Positions 1-7,017 are shown, numbered from the stretch's first letter. The stretch: DNA of 12,983 nucleotides from Burkholderiales bacterium (GCA_026125625.1 JAHCKU010000047.1:1-12983); one strand, 5' to 3'. Made by a program: numbers and translations. The notes: a model not told the origin generated them from the letters alone.

Positions 1-1
1 C

Positions 2-2392
2 ATCCTTTTCCATACCTTCGCCAAAGCACAAGACCGCCAGATCCAGTTCGACATTCCCGCGCAGTCGCTCGAAAGTGCGCTCAAGGTGTTTCAGACCCAG
101 AGCGGTGCGCAGGTGCTCTATGCGCCTGAGGCGGTTGTGGGTAAAAACGGCGCGACGGTGTCCGGCGAGATGACCGCATCCGAGGCCGCAAGGCAGTTGC
201 TGCAAGGTTCCGGCCTGGAAGCGGAGGTAGATGGAGGGGGGCGCTTGACCATCCGGGCAGCGCAATCGGGCGCTGCGCCGGAGCAGGAATTACCGGAAGT
301 GAAGGTGGTATCCGAGGTGGAGGTACAGGCGCGCTATCAATCATCTCCCCATGAGTTGCCACCTGAATATGCAGGCGGGCAGGTCGCGCGTGGTGGGCGG
401 CTGGGCATACTGGGCAATGTGGACGTCATGGATGCGCCTTTCAACATCACCAGCTATACGGCCCAACGCATACAGGATGCCCAGGCACAGTCATTGGACG
501 CCATCTTGGCAGATGATCCATCGGTCCGGGCTTTGAGTTCGGGCTACGTCGGCCAGCAATTCAGCATCAGAGGCCTGGGTCCCAATGGCGGTGCCAGCTT
601 CAATGCGGTGTCCTTCCAAGGCATGTTCGGTGTAGCGCCTGACTACCGCACTCCGATGGAGCTTGTCGAGCGCGTGGAGATCATCAAAGGGCCCACCGCA
701 TTCCTCAATGGATTCTCGCCGTTCACGATCAATGGTGGTGTGATCAACCTCGTGCCCAAGCGGGCTACCGACGAGCCGGTAAACCAAGTCGGCTTGAGCT
801 TCAGCCCCGATGCGCACTGGGGCACGCGAGCGGACGTCGGGCGCCGATTCGGCGAGGACAAGCGATGGGGGATCCGCGTCAACGGTTCGCTGGAGGATGG
901 CGAGGCCAGCATCGAACAGAACGACCGCCTGCGTTTGGGAGGCATGGCGCTGGACTACCGCGGCGAACGGCTGCGTGCCTCTCTCGACCTGATGGACCAG
1001 GACGTCGCTCAGCGCGGCTTGATCGCTTATCCCACCTTTCTTCCGGGGATCGTCATTCCCCGCGCACCCGATGCGTCCATCGGCGGCATCTTTCTGCCGG
1101 GCGCGGGCTCCCAGCACGTCCGCGACAAGGCGGCGGTGCTGAGCGCCGAATACGACATTGCCGATCGTCTGACTGCGTTCGTGAATGTCTCCCATCACAA
1201 CAGCGACCTGGACTTTCGGCCTGCCAACGCGGCTAACGTGGATGCCCTAGGCAATTTCACCGCCCGGGCCTCGGCTAAGACGCTGAACGACACCACGACG
1301 ACCAATATCAACGGCGGACTGCGTGCGAAGTTCACCACGGGGACAATAGGCCATCAGGTGCTGCTCAGCTACGGCCGACTCCGGCAGACGACGGACATCG
1401 AACAGTACACTAACAATAGTGGTGCTAACCCACCCTTTGCGTCGAATATCTACGACCCGGTGACCGTCCCGCCCTTTGCCAATGCCGGTGCGGTACTGTT
1501 CCGCGGCATATACCGCGAAATCGTCAGTTCCGGGCTGGCGATCGCCGATACCGTGTCGATGTTCGATGAGAGGTTGCTGGTCAGCGTCGGCGCGCGTCGG
1601 CAGAGCATCGCGCAAGATCAAGTCAACACCCTCAACGGTCAGGCGCAGCCCGGTTACGACGAGTCTGCCACGACGCCCATGGTCGGCGTAGTGTTCAAAA
1701 TCCTGCCGAATCTCTCGATCTACGGCAACTACATTGAAGGCCTTACCAAGGGCGACGTCGTGACCGACACCACCGCGCCCAATTTCGGCGAGATCTTCGC
1801 ACCCTACATCACCAAGCAGCACGAAACCGGCCTCAAGTGGGATCTGGGCTCGGTCACCACGACCCTCAGCGCCTTCCAGATCGCGCAGCCCAGCCTCGGC
1901 AGAGACCCGGCGACCGGCATCTACAGCATCAACGGCAAACAGCGCAACCGCGGACTCGAATGGGCATGGTTCGGTGAGCTGCACACCGGCCTGCGTGTGT
2001 TGGGAGGCGCCGCGTACACAGAGGGTAAGGTCGTCCAATCGCCGGGCGGTATCTTTGACGGGAAGGATGCGATCGGCGTGCCGCGCTGGCAGGCCAACGC
2101 GGGTGCGGAGTGGGATATCGGCGCGATGCCGGGATTGTCCTTGAATGCCCGCGTCATCTATACGGGGAGCCAATTCATCGATAGCGCAAATGCGCAATCG
2201 ATCCCTTCGTGGACCCGTGTTGACGTCGGTGCGCGCTATAAGGTCAGGCTCTCGTCGTCGCGCGCGGTGACCGTACGCGCGCTGGTCACCAACCTGTTCG
2301 ATCGCGACTACTGGGCTTCAGCCACTTCGGGTGGATTGGTGCAGCAGGGACGGCCGCGCACATTCTACTTGTCGGGCACGCTCGACTTCTGA
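2..2392 (+). CDS. TonB-dependent siderophore receptor with N-terminal STN domain (5' partial)
   Basis: Outer-membrane receptor that would import a ferric siderophore using TonB/ExbBD energy. The reading frame is open from base 2, so the true start lies upstream of the window. The GTG at 86 is inside the STN domain and is not the start. Visible in order: the end of a signal peptide with an AKA/QD cleavage site (near base 28); an STN domain (about bases 38-260, beginning FDIPAQSLESAL); a possible TonB box in the stretch after it (PEVKVVSEV, about 293-319); the plug (about 407-770, with FSIRGLG, VERVEIIKGP and NGGVINLVPK); and a long beta-barrel. The barrel carries family-typical segments (YGNYIEGL, QHETGLKWDLG, RNRGLEWAW, IPSWTRVDVGARY, NLFDRDYWAS) and ends in aromatic Phe (SGTLDF), as outer-membrane barrels do. 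The STN domain suggests an FpvA/FecA-like transducer that could signal to an anti-sigma factor, but no such partner is in the window. The siderophore cannot be named. Family call is secure. Confidence 0.95.
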   Translation: MLFHTFAKAQDRQIQFDIPAQSLESALKVFQTQSGAQVLYAPEAVVGKNGATVSGEMTASEAARQLLQGSGLEAEVDGGGRLTIRAAQSGAAPEQELPEVKVVSEVEVQARYQSSPHELPPEYAGGQVARGGRLGILGNVDVMDAPFNITSYTAQRIQDAQAQSLDAILADDPSVRALSSGYVGQQFSIRGLGPNGGASFNAVSFQGMFGVAPDYRTPMELVERVEIIKGPTAFLNGFSPFTINGGVINLVPKRATDEPVNQVGLSFSPDAHWGTRADVGRRFGEDKRWGIRVNGSLEDGEASIEQNDRLRLGGMALDYRGERLRASLDLMDQDVAQRGLIAYPTFLPGIVIPRAPDASIGGIFLPGAGSQHVRDKAAVLSAEYDIADRLTAFVNVSHHNSDLDFRPANAANVDALGNFTARASAKTLNDTTTTNINGGLRAKFTTGTIGHQVLLSYGRLRQTTDIEQYTNNSGANPPFASNIYDPVTVPPFANAGAVLFRGIYREIVSSGLAIADTVSMFDERLLVSVGARRQSIAQDQVNTLNGQAQPGYDESATTPMVGVVFKILPNLSIYGNYIEGLTKGDVVTDTTAPNFGEIFAPYITKQHETGLKWDLGSVTTTLSAFQIAQPSLGRDPATGIYSINGKQRNRGLEWAWFGELHTGLRVLGGAAYTEGKVVQSPGGIFDGKDAIGVPRWQANAGAEWDIGAMPGLSLNARVIYTGSQFIDSANAQSIPSWTRVDVGARYKVRLSSSRAVTVRALVTNLFDRDYWASATSGGLVQQGRPRTFYLSGTLDF

Positions 2393-2396
2393 GGCT
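2391..2396 (+). promoter_or_regulatory. Shine-Dalgarno for the TTG-started small membrane protein
   Basis: GAGG at 2391-2394 overlaps the receptor's TGA stop and lies 7 nt before the TTG at 2402. It supports TTG as the start, and a re-initiating ribosome could use it. The first in-frame ATG (2444) has no comparable site and would remove most of the first membrane helix. Confidence 0.4.
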
Positions 2397-2401
2397 CGGC
2401 C

Positions 2402-2665
2402 TTGTACGCATGCATTGCCGTCGGACTGGTGCTGGCCGGCACGATGGCTTTTTTTGGCGGCGCGGTGCACCACAGAGCGAAACGCGGGGCAAGATTGTCG
2501 AAGTGGTCCGCCGCTATGGGCGCGACGCTGCACGTCATCGCCGCATGGATTCTTACGCAGCAGATGCGGCCGGCCACGGCCATCTTCTTCGTGCTTACGG
2601 TGAGCATGGTCGGTTGCGTGGCGCTGCCGTACCTTGCCGCGCTCAAGCACGCAGATCCAAAATGA
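2402..2665 (+). CDS. Small inner-membrane protein of the siderophore-uptake operon (DUF3325-like?)
   Basis: An 87-residue hydrophobic protein with three predicted membrane helices (about residues 3-22, 38-52 and 58-81). A basic loop (HHRAKRGARLSKW) follows helix 1, and the C-terminus is short and charged. Start chosen: TTG at 2402, because it has a GAGG 7 nt upstream and gives an intact first helix. The ORF is in the same frame as the receptor and begins 9 nt after its stop. It overlaps the next gene by ATGA. Small membrane proteins of the DUF3325/DUF3649 kind commonly sit between TonB receptors and PepSY proteins in proteobacteria. The LPY near the C-terminus and the histidine pair after helix 1 recall DUF3325, but this is a weak assignment made by eye. 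The biochemical function is unknown; a helper role in iron release or PepSY-complex assembly is inference from context. Confidence 0.7.
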   Translation: MYACIAVGLVLAGTMAFFGGAVHHRAKRGARLSKWSAAMGATLHVIAAWILTQQMRPATAIFFVLTVSMVGCVALPYLAALKHADPK

Positions 2666-2961
2666 GCCGGCCACAGATGCAATCCCGGCAGCAGGACTGG
2701 CTTTCCAAGACTTTGGCGGGGCCGGTCGCCGGCCTGGCCATCGGCTTCGCGGTGGCCGGGCTATTTTTGCATTTGATGCCTGGCAACACCGTGCATGTCG
2801 GACGCTACTTCGTTTCACGCTGGGTCGTCATTCCAGTATGGCTGTCCGTTCTGAGCCTGGTTTATCTCTTTCAGAATGGCAAGCGCGCTTGGACCGTATT
2901 GGGTCTGGCAGCGTTGTCGGGCATGGCTGCGTTACTCGCCTGCCGGAATTTCCTGCACTGA
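2662..2961 (+). CDS. Small inner-membrane protein, DUF3649-like iron-uptake operon protein
   Basis: A 99-residue protein. The ATG at 2662 overlaps the preceding stop (ATGA), which is classic translational coupling. The N-terminus is polar (MSRPQMQSRQQDW), then comes WLSKTLAGPVAG leading into helix 1 (about 17-40). A short loop follows, then helix 2 (about 53-70, VVIPVWLSVLSLVYLF), a basic turn with GKRAW, and helix 3 (about 77-93). A WLS-x-TLA start and an x-AW motif after the second helix are what I recall of DUF3649 proteins, often annotated as iron uptake or iron transporter proteins. The match is by pattern only. Position between the receptor and the PepSY protein supports a role in siderophore-iron handling at the inner membrane. 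An upstream in-frame extension exists (to about 2410) but reads through the previous gene and is rejected. Confidence 0.72.
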   Translation: MSRPQMQSRQQDWLSKTLAGPVAGLAIGFAVAGLFLHLMPGNTVHVGRYFVSRWVVIPVWLSVLSLVYLFQNGKRAWTVLGLAALSGMAALLACRNFLH

Positions 2962-2971
2962 GTCCCGATAT

Positions 2972-4618
2972 ATGCGCGCCGACGTCATCCGTACCTACAA
3001 GGCCGTCCACACTTGGACCGGCATCATCAGCGCGTTGGCGTTGTTTGTCTGTTTCTATGCAGGGGCTTTGACGATGTTCATGGAGCCGCTGACTCATTGG
3101 GCATCACCACCGGCGAGACAGGCTGAGCGGACGGGCCTGGATGCCATGCCGGGGCTGATCGATCTTGCACTTCAAGCGCATCCTGACGCAGCCAAGAGTT
3201 TTCGGTTGGAGTTTGAGGCGGGCGATGCCACGAGCGCGCGGCTGGTCTGGGATACACGCAGTGCTACGGGTACCCCCATACAATGGAACGCCTGGTTGGC
3301 ACCAGAAGGCGGCCTGCGTGTTCGACAGAGCCGGCCGCGCGATCTGGCCGAATTCATCAACCACGTGCATCAAACGGCCGGGCTGCCGTTGCCAGGGAAT
3401 GCGGGCGTCACGTTGATGGGAGCGGTAGGCGTGCTGTATGCGATGGCGTTGGTGTCCGGCGTCATCATCCTGTTGCCTACCCTGGTCAAAGATCTGTTCG
3501 TACTGCGGGCTGGCCGTAATCTCAAGCGCATGTGGCTGGACATGCACAACGTCGTCGGTCTGTTTAGTCTTCCTTTTCACCTGATCATGGCGCTGACGGT
3601 CGTCATGCTTGGCGTGATCACAGTGCCTGCATTCAACTCACTATTCAGCACGGCTGTCTACGACGTCGATCAGCGCGCAGCTTTCAAGCAGATGAATCGT
3701 CGATTTTCTCCTGCGCCGGCCACGCAAGATGGCTCGGTACCCATATTGAGTCCTGTAGAGCTTCTGGAAGCGGTCGAGCGATATGCGCCGACTTTTCAGG
3801 TCAATCGCATGCTTTACGTCGATGTAGGAAGCCGAAGCGCTCGAGTCCGCGTGACCGGTTTGGTGCGTGAAACGCTGAGTTGGGGAGCGGCTGCTACCTT
3901 CGACGCTACTACCGGAAAGCTTGTCGATGGAAACATGTTGCCGGGTGCGCAGGATACCTGGTGGGCGGTATTGGGCAGTTTTGTAGGGCTGCATTTTGGC
4001 TACTACGGCGGGGAAGCGGTGCGCTGGGGCTATTTCGTTCTAGGCTTGGCTGGCGCATGGCTTTTCTATTCCGGCAACCTGGTCTGGATAGAGACGCGTC
4101 GCAAGATGCGACGTAGGGGGGGCGAACTCCCCGAGCAACGCAGGGACACGAAATGGCTGGCCGCCGGCACGGTGGGTGTGTGCCTAGGCTGCGTTGCCGG
4201 TATTTCGCTGACCATCGTCGCCGCCAAGTGGCTGCATGGCCATGTGGCCGATCTGAATGCCTGGCACCGCTACGTCTACTACGCCGTTTTCCTCGGCGCT
4301 GTGGCCTGGGCCTTCGCGCGTGGCGCAGCACATGCCTCGGTCGAACTATTGCGGCTCTCGGCAGCCTTGACGCTCGCAATTCCGCTGACCACGCTGGCGG
4401 CTTGGCTGTTCCCGTCACTCGGCCTGTGGGCCCATACGAGCTCGGCAGCGCTGGGGGTAGACATCACGGCTTTCGCCGGAGCGGTGGGCTTCACTTTGAT
4501 GGCCCACGCCACGGCTCTGCGCGTCAGGCATGGACCTGCGGACAGCGTGTGGTCGATGCGCGAACCTGCCGCCGGGGAGAAATTCCCCACTCCCGACGGC
4601 CAGACGAACCGAATATGA
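2972..4618 (+). CDS. PepSY-associated transmembrane protein (putative ferric-siderophore reductase / iron-regulated membrane protein)
   Basis: A 548-residue inner-membrane protein of the PepSY_TM family (COG3182 type). Known or suspected members take part in siderophore-iron reduction or release in the periplasm. Family signatures: RTYKAVHTWTG at residues 7-17 opening helix 1; FINHVHQTAG (128-137); WLDMHNVVGLFSLPFHLIMALT (188-209, split by a turn); a periplasmic PepSY-like segment (about 258-320); and LHFGYYGGEAVRWGYF (340-355) leading into LVWIETRRK (370-378). Conserved histidines H13, H131, H133, H192, H203 and H341 could bind haem or metal. The C-terminal part (about 395-515) adds three or four more helices, as in the longer members. 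Start chosen: ATG 2972, 10 nt after the previous stop, because it gives the canonical N-terminus; a longer frame from 2876 overlaps the upstream gene. Family call is strong. Reductase activity is inferred from the family and context. Confidence 0.9.
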   Translation: MRADVIRTYKAVHTWTGIISALALFVCFYAGALTMFMEPLTHWASPPARQAERTGLDAMPGLIDLALQAHPDAAKSFRLEFEAGDATSARLVWDTRSATGTPIQWNAWLAPEGGLRVRQSRPRDLAEFINHVHQTAGLPLPGNAGVTLMGAVGVLYAMALVSGVIILLPTLVKDLFVLRAGRNLKRMWLDMHNVVGLFSLPFHLIMALTVVMLGVITVPAFNSLFSTAVYDVDQRAAFKQMNRRFSPAPATQDGSVPILSPVELLEAVERYAPTFQVNRMLYVDVGSRSARVRVTGLVRETLSWGAAATFDATTGKLVDGNMLPGAQDTWWAVLGSFVGLHFGYYGGEAVRWGYFVLGLAGAWLFYSGNLVWIETRRKMRRRGGELPEQRRDTKWLAAGTVGVCLGCVAGISLTIVAAKWLHGHVADLNAWHRYVYYAVFLGAVAWAFARGAAHASVELLRLSAALTLAIPLTTLAAWLFPSLGLWAHTSSAALGVDITAFAGAVGFTLMAHATALRVRHGPADSVWSMREPAAGEKFPTPDGQTNRI

Positions 4619-4672
4619 GAAGAAGCACACGCCATTCGTGATCCTTCGCTCGGCAGATAACCCAACCCATGC

Positions 4673-6043
4673 TCACGCACGCTGCAGTTCCTTCTCCAGC
4701 CGACCATCCTCCCTCATCAACCGCAGCCGAGGCAGGCTTTCCGGGTAATTCTCCTGCAGGAAGTGGATCAGCTTCTCGCGCACCTCGCAGCGCAGGTTCC
4801 ACGCCAGCGAGGCGTCCGCAGCGCTGCCCAGCGCACGTATCTGCACCGTGTGTTCCGTGGTATCGGTGACCTGCAGCACGTTCACCTTCCGGTCCCAGTA
4901 CTGAGAGGCTTCCAGAATGCGCGTCAGCTCGGTGCGGAGCCGATCGAGCGGAACGGTGTGGTCGACATGCAGGAATACGGTGGCGAGGATGTCGGCAGAG
5001 GTACGCGTCCAGTTCTGGAATGGCTTCTCGATGAAGTAGGTGATGGGCAGGATGAGCCGACGCAGATCCCAGATCCTCACGACCACGTAGGTAAGCGTGA
5101 TTTCCTCGATGCGCCCCCATTCGTTCTCCACGATCACCACGTCGTCGATGCGGATCGGCTGCGTCAGCGCGATCTGGAAACCGGCAAGGAGCGTCGCGAT
5201 GCTGCGCTGGGCGGCAAAGCCGACGACGATGCCGGCGACGCCGGCCGAGGCGAGGATGGCCGTACCGAGCTGGCGCACGGACTCGAACACCATCAGCATG
5301 GAGGCGATCGTGAATACGCCGATGACCACCAGAGCAACCTTGCGCAGCACGGTGACCTGGGTATGGACTGCACGCGCCTCGCGGTTGTCCTGCACGTCGA
5401 TGCGATAGCGGCTCAGCACGAGCTGGGCCGTGGCGTCGACCAGCTGGTACAGGATGTAGGCGAAGGTGCCGATCAGCACCATGCTCACGCCGTTGCGAAA
5501 CAGGGATTGCATCTGCTCCGGAACGGCAAGCGCAGGCGAGCCCAGAATGATGGCCAGCAGCGGCAGCAGGAGCCTGACGGCTTTGCCGAGGATCGGCAGG
5601 AACAGATCGTCGGTGTCGCCTTCCGTGCGTGCGGAGATCGCAACCAGGCGCGACTCGATGCTGCGGCCGATGCGGGCGAGAAGCCACATCAGCGCCAGCA
5701 CCGTACCGACGCCGCGCAGACCTTCGAGCGCGGCAAGACCGTGCCGCGTCAGCGCGGGATAGGGGATCTCGGCCAGCAGATTCGACAGCGCGTAGTAAAG
5801 CCCGTGAATCCACAGCAGGAGGGCGATCGGCGCCACGATGGCAAGCACGGTGGAAGCCAGCCAGCGTCGCAATGCCTGATCCGCGGCAGGTGCGCTGGCC
5901 GCTTCGGCTTCGTCGCGGCGAGCGCGACGGCCGGCCCACCATTTGAGTGCCATGTGTGCCAGTGCGACCAGCACCACCGTGAGGATTCCCGCGCCCAGCG
6001 TGCTCATGCGGATTCCAAAGAAAAGCGTCTCGTCGCCTGACAT
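4673..6043 (-). CDS. MscS-family mechanosensitive ion channel
   Basis: A 456-residue membrane channel that should open under membrane tension to release solutes during osmotic downshock. Start ATG at 6043 is chosen because AGGAGGA lies at 6057-6051, 7 nt upstream; a longer frame to 6127 lacks such a site. About six helices precede the pore (around residues 12-34, 62-90, 108-124, 152-172, 185-208 and 232-253). The pore helix and its kink follow (about 259-292: ILASAGVAGIVVGFAAQ, then RSIATLLAGFQIAL). The MscS beta domain comes next (IRIDDVVIVENEWGRIEEI, 298-315; YVVVRIWDLRRLILP, 319-333; FIEKPFQNWTR, 337-347), then an alpha/beta cytoplasmic vestibule. This longer, multi-helix N-terminus differs from the three-helix E. 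coli MscS and resembles the mid-length MscS-like subfamily. The gene is convergent with the iron operon (54-nt gap) and downstream of the S4 gene, and has its own predicted promoter. Solute specificity is unknown. Confidence 0.93.
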   Translation of the reverse strand: MSGDETLFFGIRMSTLGAGILTVVLVALAHMALKWWAGRRARRDEAEAASAPAADQALRRWLASTVLAIVAPIALLLWIHGLYYALSNLLAEIPYPALTRHGLAALEGLRGVGTVLALMWLLARIGRSIESRLVAISARTEGDTDDLFLPILGKAVRLLLPLLAIILGSPALAVPEQMQSLFRNGVSMVLIGTFAYILYQLVDATAQLVLSRYRIDVQDNREARAVHTQVTVLRKVALVVIGVFTIASMLMVFESVRQLGTAILASAGVAGIVVGFAAQRSIATLLAGFQIALTQPIRIDDVVIVENEWGRIEEITLTYVVVRIWDLRRLILPITYFIEKPFQNWTRTSADILATVFLHVDHTVPLDRLRTELTRILEASQYWDRKVNVLQVTDTTEHTVQIRALGSAADASLAWNLRCEVREKLIHFLQENYPESLPRLRLMREDGRLEKELQRA

Positions 6044-6135
6044 GGCGTGTTCCTCCTGTATCGATGGTGGAAGCGCGAATGGCAGCAGCCGGACGTGCGC
6101 GGGCGACACCGGGAAGTTCGCCGCCATGGCTGCAA

Positions 6136-6161
6136 GTCACGGATTACAAGACATCCGTGAC
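6136..6161. promoter_or_regulatory. Perfect 9-bp inverted repeat over the MscS-gene promoter (operator candidate)
   Basis: GTCACGGAT (6136-6144) and ATCCGTGAC (6153-6161) are perfect inverted copies separated by 8 nt. On the minus strand the repeat covers the -10 element and the 3' part of the spacer, so a bound dimeric repressor would block RNA polymerase. It could also fold as a hairpin in a transcript reading through from the S4 gene, but no U-tract follows on either strand, so a terminator is less likely. The binding protein is unknown. Confidence 0.45.
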
Positions 6162-6172
6162 GCGGCAGTCAA
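6143..6172 (-). promoter_or_regulatory. Sigma70-like promoter for the MscS-family gene
   Basis: Read on the minus strand: -35 TTGACT (6172-6167, 5 of 6 consensus) and -10 TGTAAT (6148-6143, 5 of 6) with an 18-nt spacer. Transcription would start near 6136, giving a leader of about 92 nt before the ATG at 6043. It is the best-scoring promoter seen in the window by eye. Confidence 0.6.
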
Positions 6173-6257
6173 CCCCGTGCGGGCATGGATGAGTACACGT
6201 CGGGCGTGTGTGCTCGAGAAGTGACGATGCGGGCAGGAGCAGCCCCAGCAAGCGCTC

Positions 6258-6311
6258 GCGAAGCCTCGTGAGCGAGGCTCGCAGCTGTTTCCAACAGCCT
6301 GCCGAGGCTGT
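6258..6311 (-). terminator. Cluster of overlapping hairpins downstream of the S4 gene
   Basis: Three inverted repeats lie just after the S4 stop. ACAGCCT/AGGCTGT (6294-6300 and 6305-6311, 4-nt loop) starts 12 nt after the stop. GCTGTT/AACAGC (6284-6289 and 6293-6298) overlaps it, so the two cannot both form. AGCCTCG/CGAGGCT (6262-6268 and 6273-6279) can extend by GCG/CGC (6258-6260 and 6280-6282) past an unpaired A. This would end or stabilise the S4 mRNA. No T-run follows on the minus strand, so it is not a canonical intrinsic terminator. Confidence 0.4.
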
Positions 6312-6322
6312 GGTCAGGCCGG

Positions 6323-6934
6323 TTATATCCGCTTGGTGTAGAACTCGACGACGTGCTGCACTGCCAGTTCGAAAGGCGCGGCATCGCCGCCGGGCAGGTG
6401 CGAGAGCTTGGCCTCGAGCTTGGCCTCGTCGAAGGCGATCCACTCCGGGCGCGAGAGGGAAGGGGTCTTGAGTGCGTCGAGCAGCAGCTGATGGTTGCGG
6501 CTTTTCTCGCGCGGAGCGATGACGTCGCCAACCCGCACGCGGTAGCTCGGAATGTTGACCCTGCGGCCGTTCACCAGGAAATGCCCGTGATTGACGAGCT
6601 GGCGCGCTGAGGGAATCGTGGGCGCGAAGCCCGCGCGGAAGATCATGTTGTCCAGGCGGCGCTCCAGCAATTCCACCAGCTTTTCACCCGTATGGGTTTT
6701 CGACCGCCGCGCCTCTGCGAATGCGCTGCGCAGCTGCCGCTCCGTCAAGCCGTAGTTGAAGCGCAGCTTCTGCTTCTCGACCAGCTGGACGCGGTATTCG
6801 GACGCGCGCATCATCTTCTGGCCATGCTGGCCCGGCCGGTGCGGCCGGCCTTCGATTGACTTGCGCGAGAGACCCGGCAGTTCGACGCCGAGCGCGCGCA
6901 TCATCTTCAGACGGGGACCCGTGTAGCGGGACAT
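6323..6934 (-). CDS. rpsD: 30S ribosomal protein S4, stand-alone gene (probable alternative paralogue)
   Basis: A 203-residue S4 protein, which binds 16S rRNA early in 30S assembly. Full-length for the family: N-terminal MSRYTGPRLK; the conserved PGQHG (34-38); EKQKLRFNYGLTERQL (53-68); and the S4 RNA-binding domain (about 93-155) with ERRLDNMIFR, ARQLVNHGHFLVNGR (110-124), IPSYRV and REKSRN. It has no cysteine, so no zinc site. ATG at 6934 is preceded by AGGAG (6943-6939). In most proteobacteria rpsD sits in the rpsM-rpsK-rpsD-rpoA-rplQ operon; here it stands alone between an MscS gene and a helicase gene. The wording MSRYTGPRLK/KQKLRFNYGLTERQL is closer to cyanobacterial, plastid and alternative bacterial S4 than to E. 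coli S4. That suggests a paralogue or an acquired copy, but whether a second rpsD exists in the genome cannot be seen. Confidence 0.95.
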   Translation of the reverse strand: MSRYTGPRLKMMRALGVELPGLSRKSIEGRPHRPGQHGQKMMRASEYRVQLVEKQKLRFNYGLTERQLRSAFAEARRSKTHTGEKLVELLERRLDNMIFRAGFAPTIPSARQLVNHGHFLVNGRRVNIPSYRVRVGDVIAPREKSRNHQLLLDALKTPSLSRPEWIAFDEAKLEAKLSHLPGGDAAPFELAVQHVVEFYTKRI

Positions 6935-6938
6935 CGCT

Positions 6939-6943
6939 TCTCC
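6939..6943 (-). promoter_or_regulatory. rpsD: Shine-Dalgarno of the S4 gene
   Basis: AGGAG on the minus strand (plus-strand CTCCT at 6939-6943) lies 4 nt before the ATG. It fixes the start of S4 at 6934. Confidence 0.6.
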
Positions 6944-6958
6944 TGATTCTCGTGTATC

Positions 6959-7017
6959 CGGGCTTGCCTCGTAAGCCCGAGGGTGGATCTCGATCGGTCA
7001 GCCCCTGACATCAGGGG
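6959..7017 (-). promoter_or_regulatory. Structured leader of the S4 mRNA (two hairpins)
   Basis: Two inverted repeats lie between the predicted transcription start and the S4 start codon. CCCCTGA-CA-TCAGGGG (7002-7017) is a near-continuous 16-bp palindrome with a 2-nt centre. CGGGCTT/AAGCCCG (6959-6965 and 6973-6979) has a 7-nt loop and ends about 16 nt before the Shine-Dalgarno. S4 is known in E. coli to repress its own operon by binding a structured leader (a pseudoknot). This leader may serve an analogous purpose, but the structure here is not a recognisable copy of that element. Confidence 0.4.

Noticed and set aside
4619..4672. Bidirectional terminator between the iron operon and the convergent MscS gene
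   Set aside because: No inverted repeat with a useful stem and no T- or A-run could be found in these 54 bases.
4763..6040. 425-codon plus-strand open frame opposite the MscS gene
   Set aside because: Antisense shadow rich in Arg, His, Gln and Asp, with no family motifs and no Shine-Dalgarno supporting it.
6044..6127. 28-residue N-terminal extension of the MscS protein (start at 6127)
   Set aside because: No Shine-Dalgarno at 6127, while AGGAGGA sits 7 nt before the ATG at 6043; the extension is not hydrophobic or signal-like in a way that adds to the fold.
4524..6140. 538-codon minus-strand open frame overlapping the MscS gene
   Set aside because: Out-of-frame shadow of the MscS gene; Arg/His/Ala-rich with no domain.
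6323..6934. S4 as a zinc-free paralogue replacing a zinc-binding S4
   Set aside because: It has no cysteines, but housekeeping S4 of most proteobacteria also lacks the zinc site, so absence of cysteine is not evidence for a zinc-sparing swap.
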